Source: Dehalococcoidales bacterium (GTDB lineage: Bacteria; Chloroflexota; Dehalococcoidia; Dehalococcoidales; ARS1013). From it: a stretch of DNA of 6,577 nucleotides. Position numbers and translations under genes: made by a program. The stretch is taken from positions 1-6,577 of the forward strand of contig DAOVGW010000016.1 of assembly GCA_030672225.1 (NCBI GenBank), read 5' to 3'. How positions within the stretch are numbered: the stretch's first letter is position 1; every line of letters begins with the position of its first letter. Below are positions 1 through 6,577 of the stretch, in pieces. The notes under the pieces were generated by a model, which saw only the letters and a list, made by a program, of their open reading frames with translations, made no database searches and was not told where the DNA came from.

Positions 1-1050
1 GGTATTGTCCAGCGGGCCGGGGGAGGCTTCGGAGTGGTACTGGATGGTGAAGATGGGCAGTTCTTTGTGTCTTAAGCCTTCCACCGTGCCGTCATTCAGG
101 TTTATATGGCTCACCTCAAGACCGTCTTTAAGACTGTCAGGAGAAACGGCATAGCCGTGGTTCTGGGCAGTAAAATGAATTCTGCCGGTAGCTAAATCTC
201 GCACCGGGTGGTTGCCGCCGCGGTGACCGAACTTCAGCTTGAAGGTCCTGGCACCAAAGGCTCGGGCAATTAGCTGGTTCCCCAGGCAGATACCCATAAT
301 TGGCCTTTTGCCAACGAGCTTCTTGACTGTAGCCACAATATAATCTAGCAATTCCGGGTCACCCGGCCCCGGGGAGAGTAGAATGCCGTCGGGTTTTAGC
401 TTAAGAATTTCCTCGGCTGAGGTGGTGGCCGGGACAGCCGTTACCCGGCAGCCCAGATGGGAAAGCAAGCGCAGAATATTGTATTTTAGACCGCAGTCCA
501 GAACTACTATATTATATGAAGGCTTTGAATCAACCAGTTCCGGTTGCCACTGGTAGGGAGCATTGGTAGTAACTTGCTTTACATAATCAATAGTGCCGTA
601 GTTGGGCAGTTTCTTTAGTTCTTCTAGGGCCTGCTCGGGAGTCTTATCGCTGGTTATGATGCCCATCATCACCCCTACCGAGCGAAGCCGGCGTGTGATA
701 GCCCGGGTATCCACACCACTTATGCCGGGGATGTTACTCTCTAACAGATATTGGTGAAGAGTGCTGGCGCTCAGATAGTGATTGGGCTGAGGGCACTCGT
801 CCCGGACGATAAAGCCCCTCACCTGGATTTTGCTTGATTCAAAGTCCTCATTATTGATGCCGTAGTTGCCGATGAGGGGATAGGTGGGTACGACAATCTG
901 CCCGGCATAGGATGGGTCGGTCAGTATCTCCTGGTAGCCAATCATGCTGGTATTAAAGACCACTTCACCGAAAGTGTCAGTCTCAGCACCAAAGGTGTAG
1001 CCGTGATAAACCGAACCATCTTCCAAGACTAAGACTGCCTTTTTAGCCAT
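1..1050 (-). CDS. carA: Carbamoyl-phosphate synthase small subunit (glutamine amidotransferase), C-terminus cut by window edge
   Basis: The small subunit hydrolyses glutamine and passes ammonia to CarB, which makes carbamoyl phosphate for pyrimidine and arginine synthesis. I translated 350 codons from the ATG at 1050 to the window edge without a stop; the family is usually about 360-380 residues, so only a short tail is missing. The N-terminal CarA domain is clear (NTSMIGYQEILTDPSYAGQI at 33-52, GVDTRAITR at 112-120). The class I amidotransferase domain follows, with LSPGPGDP at 225-232, the nucleophile elbow GICLGNQ with Cys255, FGHRGGNHPV at 274-283, QNHGYAV at 296-302, and the catalytic His339 and Glu341 in QYHSEASPGP. 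Asn258 sits where most homologues I recall have His. The gene starts 3 bases after the pyrC stop and has no good ribosome binding site, so translation is probably coupled to pyrC. carB is expected just beyond position 1. Confidence 0.95.
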   Translation of the reverse strand, partial: MAKKAVLVLEDGSVYHGYTFGAETDTFGEVVFNTSMIGYQEILTDPSYAGQIVVPTYPLIGNYGINNEDFESSKIQVRGFIVRDECPQPNHYLSASTLHQYLLESNIPGISGVDTRAITRRLRSVGVMMGIITSDKTPEQALEELKKLPNYGTIDYVKQVTTNAPYQWQPELVDSKPSYNIVVLDCGLKYNILRLLSHLGCRVTAVPATTSAEEILKLKPDGILLSPGPGDPELLDYIVATVKKLVGKRPIMGICLGNQLIARAFGARTFKLKFGHRGGNHPVRDLATGRIHFTAQNHGYAVSPDSLKDGLEVSHINLNDGTVEGLRHKELPIFTIQYHSEASPGPLDNT

Positions 1051-1053
1051 AAT

Positions 1054-2366
1054 TCACTTGATTATTAGCCCTTCGTCTTTATAAACCAGCTTCCCCTGAT
1101 ATATGGCTGCCATTACCTTGCCCTTTAGCTTTTCGCCATTAAGTGGAGTATTTTTGCCCTTGGAAGCAAAATCACTGGTATCTACCAGCCACTCCCTGTT
1201 TGGGTCAAAAATGGTAACCTCAGCTGGAGCTTCGACTTCCAGGCTGCCCAGCTTGCCATATCCAGTGCCAATAATCTTGGCTGGCCCGCAGGTGAGCTTG
1301 GCAATTAGCATAGCCAGCGTTAGCTCCCCGGCATGAACCAGGCTCATAAGGCTGCCCAGTGCCGTTTCCAAGCCACTGATGCCAAAAGGAGCCAGGGCAA
1401 ACTCCGAGAGCTTATCATTTCCGGTGTGGGGAGCATGGTCAGTGGCGATAATATCAATAACACCCTCCTTCAGTCCATAAATCAAAGCCTCTATATCCCG
1501 CTTGGTTCTTAAGGGTGGACTTACCTTGGCATTGGTGTCATAGCCGAGCACCTTCTCCTCAGTCAGGGTGAGATGATGGGGAGTAACCTCGGCGGTAACC
1601 CTGATGCCCTTCTCCCTGGCACGGCGAATAAGCTCAACCGAGCCTTCGGTTGTAGTATGTGCAATGTGCAGGCGAGCACCGGTGAGCTCAGCCAGGGCCA
1701 GGTCACGGGCAACTATACTCTCCTCGGCAGCGGCTGGTATCCCACAAAGCCCCAGCCTGGTGGCTATGATACCCTCGTTCATCTGCCCATTCTCACTAAG
1801 GGCGGTATCCTCACAGTGGTCAATAACAGGCAGTCCAAAGGCAAGGCTGTATTCCATTGCCTGACGCATCAGGCGTGAACTCCTTAGCGGCTGACCGTCA
1901 TCACTGAAGGCAATCGCCCCGGCCTGGGCCAGTTCTCCCATCTCGGCTAGTTCTTTCCCCTTCCCGCCTCTGGAAATACAACCAACAGGCAGAACACGGA
2001 CTACACCTTCGCTAGCTGCCACTGACTTTACATAATCTATAGTAGCTTGGCTATCCAGGGGCGGGTTGGTATTGGGCATACAGCAGATAGTGGTAAAGCC
2101 ACCCCTGGCAGCGGCTCGGCTGCCGCTGGAGATGGTCTCCTTCTCCTCAAAACCGGGTTGTCTTAAGTGGCAGTGGAGGTCAATAAAACCGGGGCAGACT
2201 ATTAGGCCTTCGGCGTTAAGAACATCGTAATCTGAGTCGGGTAGACTAACCTGGCCACTGCCCAGCCCCAAGATTTTACCCTCAGAAATTATCAAATTGC
2301 CAATTTCATCTATCCCCTGGCTGGGGTCAATTATACGACCGCCCTGGATTAGTAAAGGTTTAGTTA

Positions 2367-2370
<4 letters not shown>
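1054..2370 (-). CDS. pyrC: Dihydroorotase, type I
   Basis: This cytosolic zinc amidohydrolase cyclises N-carbamoyl-aspartate to dihydroorotate, the third step of UMP synthesis. At 438 residues it has the length of the long, type I (Bacillus/Aquifex-like) family, not the shorter E. coli type. The metal-binding HxH is His66 and His68 in [18 protein letters not shown] at 155-159 holds the Asp that bridges metal in type I enzymes lacking a carboxylated lysine; further ligands or active-site residues are His185, His238 (LHIAHTT), TPHH at 263-266 and Asp311 in ATDHAPH. NTPLNG at 407-412 is the usual C-terminal signature. All catalytic positions are present, so it is an active enzyme and not the inactive PyrX-like pseudo-dihydroorotase that some bacteria carry beside pyrB. 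The ATG overlaps the pyrB stop in ATGA. A G-rich stretch (GGGGG, 2377-2381) six bases upstream is only a weak ribosome binding site. Confidence 0.97.
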
Positions 2371-3943
<1,573 letters not shown>

Positions 3944-3958
<15 letters not shown>

Positions 3959-3988
3959 TTGCTGGTTAATTTATTTCCCTTGCCAGCC
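3944..3988 (-). promoter_or_regulatory. Antiterminator pairing of the pyr leader
   Basis: On the minus-strand RNA GGCUGGCAAG (3988-3979) is a perfect complement of CUUGCCAGCC (3953-3944). A G-U and a G-C pair (3978 with 3954, 3977 with 3955) extend it to 12 base pairs around a 21-base loop. The right arm overlaps the 5' arm and loop of the terminator hairpin, so the two cannot coexist. The left arm is the 3' half of the PyrR-binding hairpin, so PyrR binding would prevent this pairing. When it forms, the U-run and the Shine-Dalgarno of pyrR are left free. Confidence 0.75.
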
Positions 3989-4008
3989 TCACTGGACTAG
4001 CTTAAAGG
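3978..4008 (-). promoter_or_regulatory. PyrR-binding hairpin (anti-antiterminator)
   Basis: The minus-strand RNA at 3998-3985 reads AGUCCAGUGAGGCU, which fits the PyrR recognition consensus ARUCCNGNGAGGYU, as I recall it from Bacillus work, at all 14 positions. The flanks fold as in the known sites: CUAG pairs with CUGG (one U-G), the U bulges, CC pairs with GG across AGUGA, and below an asymmetric internal loop CCUU (4008-4005) pairs with AAGG (3981-3978). UMP-bound PyrR should hold this hairpin and thereby release the downstream terminator. Only one such site is visible in the window; some Gram-positive pyr operons carry several between their genes. Confidence 0.88.
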
Positions 4009-4039
4009 TGTAATCTTATTCTATTCTTAATTGTTTTAG

Positions 4040-4068
4040 ATTATACCACATTAAAAGAATTATAGCAA
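4040..4068 (-). promoter_or_regulatory. Promoter of the pyr operon
   Basis: On the minus strand there is a perfect -10 TATAAT (4045-4040), preceded by TGG, which gives an extended -10. Seventeen bases upstream is TTGCTA (4068-4063), four of six matches to the -35 consensus. Transcription would start near 4034-4032 and give a leader of about 110 bases that contains the whole attenuator and little else, which supports this assignment. Confidence 0.75.
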
Positions 4069-4136
4069 TACTTTATGCTTAAAAAATACAAAGATTAACC
4101 CCGAAACAACCTCATTTATACAAACTTGACATAAAG

Positions 4137-4179
4137 TTGGAAACGAATCCAAAGCTAACCAGCTACGAATCGTTTCCAA
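4137..4179. repeat. Inverted repeat with perfect 10-bp arms in the divergent intergenic region
   Basis: TTGGAAACGA (4137-4146) is the exact reverse complement of TCGTTTCCAA (4170-4179). The 23-base centre holds a smaller dyad, AGCT-AACC-AGCT (4153-4164), and a few more complementary bases. On the plus strand it is followed by AAATTTTTTATT, so it resembles a terminator. However, no plus-strand gene ends upstream, so an operator or a structural element between the two promoters is as likely. Confidence 0.7.
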
Positions 4180-4227
4180 AATTTTTTATTACTATTTTCT
4201 AAAGCTAATCACGAAGGAATTGTTTCC
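4151..4227. repeat. Imperfect 27-bp direct repeat with 50-bp period
   Basis: The segments 4151-4177 and 4201-4227 share 21 of 27 bases without gaps. Both begin AAAGCTAA and end GTTTCC. Their common 12-bp end occurs a third time in inverted orientation at 4139-4150 (GGAAACGAATCC; compare CGAATCGTTTCC at 4166-4177 and GGAATTGTTTCC at 4216-4227). Small dyads are embedded: TTGGA-N6-TCCAA (4137-4152), ACGA-A-TCGT (4165-4173) and AGGAA-N4-TTCCT (4215-4228). They lie upstream of both promoters, so binding sites for a regulator are possible, but I do not recognise the motif. Confidence 0.55.
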
Positions 4228-4255
4228 TGAGAATTTTTGCGATTCCTTTTTCTCC

Positions 4256-4284
4256 TTTGAACTCCTCTACCCCAATGCTATAAT
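4256..4284 (+). promoter_or_regulatory. Promoter of the helicase-mutL unit
   Basis: A perfect -10 TATAAT (4279-4284) is preceded by TGC, which makes an extended -10. The -35 is weaker: TTGAAC (4257-4262, 16-base spacer) or TTTGAA (4256-4261, 17-base spacer). Transcription should begin around 4290-4292, almost on top of the ATG of the short frame at 4293, leaving about 50 bases before the helicase ATG. Confidence 0.65.
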
Positions 4285-4292
4285 GGGTATGA

Positions 4293-4340
4293 ATGGACAT
4301 TCTGGAGAAGCTTAATCCGGCGCAAAGGGAAGCAATTTAG
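4293..4340 (+). pseudogene. 15-codon frame matching a UvrD/PcrA N-terminus, closed by TAG (relic or leader peptide)
   Basis: The frame encodes MDILEKLNPAQREAI and then TAG. LNPxQxEA is the Q motif that opens nearly every UvrD/PcrA/Rep helicase, and the distance from the Met is what such proteins normally show. It is in the same frame as the helicase that begins three bases after the stop and which carries its own Q motif, LNPKQKEA. The nucleotides of the two motifs differ widely through synonymous and other changes (about half identical), so this is not a recent tandem copy. It could be the remains of a different helicase gene whose promoter and start were kept, or a leader peptide whose translation feeds into the helicase start. 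Its ATG lies at the predicted transcription start, so it would be read as a leaderless or nearly leaderless frame. Confidence 0.5.
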
Positions 4341-4343
4341 GCC

Positions 4344-6545
4344 ATGACTGAATGGTATCCAAAAGACGATAAACCACTCAACCCGAAACAGAAAGAGGCG
4401 GCAGAGACTATTCAGGGACCCGTACTCATTTTGGCGGGTCCCGGTAGTGGCAAGACCAAGGTAATCACCTATCGCGTGGCTTACCTTATTAAGGTCTGTG
4501 GCATTAGCCCCCGGCACATCATGGCCGTTACCTTTACCAATAAAGCGGCCAGGGAAATGGGGGAAAGGCTCAACCGGCTACTTGGCGGCCAGGCTAAGGA
4601 GCTAACACTGGGTACCTTTCACGCTATTTGCGCCCGTATCCTGCGCCGTGATGGCCGGGCTATAGGTATTGCCCCCGGCTTTGTCATCTATGATGCCGAA
4701 GACCAGCTCAAGCTCATTAAAAGGGCTACCCAAGGTGTGAGCCTTGACCCCAAACAGTATGCCCCACCCCGGATTCGCTCAAGCATTTCCGCCGCCAAGA
4801 GCCAGATGTTATCGCCCAAGGACTACATGGAGCAGGGCACCAGCTATTTTGATGAGGTGGTGGGCAGGGTTTATGAGCGCTACCAGCAATTGCTTACTGA
4901 GAGTAGCGCCCTTGACTTTGACGACCTGCTGATGAAGGTAGTTGAGCTATTTAGGGACCACCCTGAAGTTCTGACTAAATACCAAGAGAGATACCGGCAC
5001 ATCATGGTGGATGAGTTTCAGGATACCAACCTTACCCAGTATGAGCTGGTAAAGCAGCTATCAGGGAAGTATCGCAATATATGCGTCGTTGGCGACCCCG
5101 ACCAGTCAATCTACTCGTGGCGATTTGCTGACATGCGTAACATCCTTAACTTTGAGAAGGATTATCCCGATACTAAAGTGGTGCTGCTGGAGCAGAACTA
5201 TCGCTCAACCAAGAGGGTCCTGGAGACAGCAGCCTATGTAATCTCAGCCAATGGACAGCGCCAGCCCAAGAGGCTATGGACCAATAATGAGCCAGGTGAG
5301 CTAACTACAGTTGTTGAGACCTATAACGAGCAAGGGGAAGCCCAGTTTGTAGTCAGTGAAGTTAGCCGCCTAGTGGAGCAGGGTAAAGCCCGTCTTTCCG
5401 ACTGTGCCGTGATGTATCGCACCAATGCCCAGTCAAGAGCCCTTGAGGAGGCCTTTATCCGCTACGGAACACCCTATAAGCTGGTAGCCGGCACCCGCTT
5501 CTATGAGCGCCGAGAGGTTAAAGACATCATCGCCTATCTCAGGCTTATCCAGAACACCCGTGACAGTGTTAGCCTGTTAAGGGTCATCAATGTTCCCCAG
5601 CGCGCCATAGGCAAGCGTAGCCTGAGTGAGCTATCCAGTTGGGCGAAGTCTAAGGGAGTATCTCTATATGATGCCTTAAAACTTATCTCTTTATCCAATG
5701 GTGATGAAACTGAGAGCCATAAGCCGCCGTTTAGCCCTCGCACCACCAGAGCATTGACTGGGTTTTTTAGCTTAATGAAAGAGCTTATTGACCAAGGTAA
5801 AAAGCTTAACCTGGCTCATCTGCTTAATTTAGTGGTAAAAAGCTCAGGCTACAGGCAGTATATACTAAAAGAGACGGATGGGGAGGAGCGCTGGGATAAT
5901 ATCCTTGAGCTTGGCAGTGTCGCCAGTCAATATGGCGGCTTAAAACCCAGGGAGGGGCTGGCTGCTTTTCTGGAGGGGGTAGCGCTAGTGTCAGATGTTG
6001 ACGGGCTTAATGAAAGTATTGACGCAGTAACCCTGATTACACTCCATCAGGCTAAGGGCTTAGAATTTCCGGTGGTATTTATTGTTGGTATGGAGGAGGG
6101 GATTCTACCGCACTTCAGGTCGTTTGATAGCCCGGAACAGATGGAGGAGGAGCGGCGGCTCTGTTACGTTGGCATCACCAGAGCCAAGCACCGGGTGTAC
6201 CTGGTCCATGCCTTTCGCCGCCGCCTGATGGGCTTAAGCACCGTAAATAGCCCTTCACGTTTCCTGGAGGATATACCACGGCACCTGATTGCGAGTGCTG
6301 AGGCGTGGCAGGGGCAAGAGAGTCAGCCAGTAGGCAAAGCCTACCCCTGGGCTAGTGAACCCACATCTGCTACTATCATTCCTGAGTTAAGCCCCGGCGA
6401 CCGCGTCCGCCATGCCCAATTTGGCGAAGGGTTGGTAATAAGCTCTCGGCCTGTAACCGACGATAACGAGGTGGTGGTTGCCTTCCGGGGGGTGGGGATT
6501 AAAAAGCTCCTTTTAAGCTTCGCCAAACTTGAGAAGGTAGAATAA
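4344..6545 (+). CDS. pcrA: UvrD/PcrA-type superfamily 1A DNA helicase
   Basis: This ATP-driven 3'-5' DNA translocase and helicase acts in repair, mismatch correction and removal of stalled protein complexes from DNA. The 733-residue chain has every motif in order: Q motif LNPKQKEA (12-19), Walker A GPGSGKT (32-38), Ia TFTNKAAREM (63-72), DEFQDTN (223-229), VGDPDQSIYSWR (249-260), LEQNYRST (282-289), FYERREVKDIIAYLR (386-400), TLITLHQAKGLEFP (563-576) and EEERRLCYVGITRAK (601-615). Two small departures from the commonest form are Ala-Gly for Gly-Gly before FYER and Gln for Ser in LHQAKGLEF. The C-terminus (about 683-733: GDRVRHAQFGEG and KKLLLSFAKLEKV) is the Tudor-like module that in PcrA/UvrD contacts RNA polymerase, so Rep and AddA/RecB are less likely. 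No good Shine-Dalgarno is near the ATG (AAAGGGA lies 13 bases away), which fits coupling to the short frame upstream. The likely mutL follows after 3 bases. Confidence 0.95.
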   Translation: MTEWYPKDDKPLNPKQKEAAETIQGPVLILAGPGSGKTKVITYRVAYLIKVCGISPRHIMAVTFTNKAAREMGERLNRLLGGQAKELTLGTFHAICARILRRDGRAIGIAPGFVIYDAEDQLKLIKRATQGVSLDPKQYAPPRIRSSISAAKSQMLSPKDYMEQGTSYFDEVVGRVYERYQQLLTESSALDFDDLLMKVVELFRDHPEVLTKYQERYRHIMVDEFQDTNLTQYELVKQLSGKYRNICVVGDPDQSIYSWRFADMRNILNFEKDYPDTKVVLLEQNYRSTKRVLETAAYVISANGQRQPKRLWTNNEPGELTTVVETYNEQGEAQFVVSEVSRLVEQGKARLSDCAVMYRTNAQSRALEEAFIRYGTPYKLVAGTRFYERREVKDIIAYLRLIQNTRDSVSLLRVINVPQRAIGKRSLSELSSWAKSKGVSLYDALKLISLSNGDETESHKPPFSPRTTRALTGFFSLMKELIDQGKKLNLAHLLNLVVKSSGYRQYILKETDGEERWDNILELGSVASQYGGLKPREGLAAFLEGVALVSDVDGLNESIDAVTLITLHQAKGLEFPVVFIVGMEEGILPHFRSFDSPEQMEEERRLCYVGITRAKHRVYLVHAFRRRLMGLSTVNSPSRFLEDIPRHLIASAEAWQGQESQPVGKAYPWASEPTSATIIPELSPGDRVRHAQFGEGLVISSRPVTDDNEVVVAFRGVGIKKLLLSFAKLEKVE

Positions 6546-6548
6546 GCC

Positions 6549-6577
6549 ATGCCGATTAAGGTTTTAGCCAAAGAACT
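6549..6577 (+). CDS. mutL: Start of a probable DNA mismatch repair protein MutL, cut by window edge
   Basis: Only the first ten codons are visible: MPIKVLAKE and CT of a probable Leu codon. MutL proteins commonly begin MPIxxL followed by a few residues and then IAAGEVVERP; the visible part fits that opening, but the diagnostic GHKL motifs lie outside the window. It starts three bases after the helicase stop, with GAGAAGG about eleven bases upstream as a possible ribosome binding site. A helicase-mutL pair makes functional sense, since UvrD/PcrA unwinds DNA in mismatch repair. Another protein with the same opening cannot be excluded. Confidence 0.55.

Noticed and set aside
1573..1878. Plus-strand open frames inside pyrC
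   Set aside because: They are antisense to a complete dihydroorotase and show no known motif; they are shadow frames.
4059..4064. A second TATAAT on the minus strand, with TGC before it, upstream of the chosen pyr -10
   Set aside because: Its -35 position reads ATTTTT. The -10 at 4045-4040 has a better -35 at 17 bases, though minor use of this extended -10 cannot be excluded.
4126..4131. Perfect TTGACA on the plus strand in the intergenic region
   Set aside because: No -10-like hexamer lies 16-18 bases downstream (the sequence there is around CCAAAG), so it is unlikely to be a promoter.
4115..4143. Possible minus-strand promoter with TATAAA (4120-4115) and TTTCCA about 17 bases upstream
   Set aside because: Both boxes are imperfect and the region is AT-rich, where such matches arise easily. 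The promoter nearer to the leader explains the operon better.
4137..4228. LexA/SOS box controlling the helicase
   Set aside because: I looked for CGAAC-N4-GTTCG and CTG-N10-CAG type boxes. The dyads here (TTGGA-N6-TCCAA, AGGAA-N4-TTCCT) fit neither.
4137..4228. CRISPR-like array
   Set aside because: There are only two diverged copies of a 27-bp unit with one spacer, plus an inverted partial copy, and no cas genes.
4278..4517. Minus-strand frame of 79 codons over the helicase start
   Set aside because: It runs antisense through the Walker A region of the helicase and its promoter and resembles no family I know.

Overview
The window holds two divergent transcription units separated by an AT-rich intergenic region of about 420 bp (3925-4343). 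To the left, on the minus strand, is a compact pyrimidine biosynthesis operon: pyrR (regulator), pyrB (aspartate carbamoyltransferase), pyrC (type I dihydroorotase) and carA (small subunit of carbamoyl-phosphate synthetase, cut by the window edge near its C-terminus). To the right, on the plus strand, is a complete UvrD/PcrA-type helicase gene, followed after 3 bases by the first ten codons of what looks like mutL. All of these are core genes. There is no tRNA, rRNA, CRISPR array, insertion sequence or phage gene.

The pyr genes are tightly packed: pyrR and pyrB overlap by 14 bp, pyrB and pyrC by 4 bp, and pyrC and carA are 3 bp apart. Together the enzymes cover the first three steps of de novo UMP synthesis (carbamoyl phosphate, carbamoyl aspartate, dihydroorotate). 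carB probably lies just outside the left edge. The leader upstream of pyrR can be read base by base. It has a promoter with a perfect TATAAT, a PyrR-binding hairpin whose loop region fits the consensus known from Bacillus at all 14 positions, an antiterminator pairing, and a terminator hairpin with a U-run. The terminator also covers the Shine-Dalgarno sequence of pyrR. This is a three-state attenuator in which UMP-bound PyrR should switch the operon off.

The helicase has all superfamily 1A motifs and the C-terminal Tudor-like domain. Upstream of it is a promoter with an extended -10. Directly after the predicted transcription start comes a 15-codon reading frame, MDILEKLNPAQREAI, which reads like the authentic N-terminus of a UvrD/PcrA protein. 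It is closed by an in-frame TAG three bases before the helicase ATG. The helicase itself then has a second Q motif (LNPKQKEA). The short frame may be a relic of another helicase copy or a leader peptide coupled to the helicase. It is the oddest thing in the window.

Organism: PyrR-controlled pyr genes, a type I PyrC next to PyrB, a Tudor-tailed PcrA and roughly balanced base composition fit a Gram-positive-like or Chloroflexota bacterium. A Dehalococcoidia-like member of the Chloroflexota is my best guess from gene order and protein style, but this is inference and was not tested by any search. I see no undescribed system. The value lies in the detailed pyr leader, the helicase leader frame and a cluster of repeated dyads between the two promoters.
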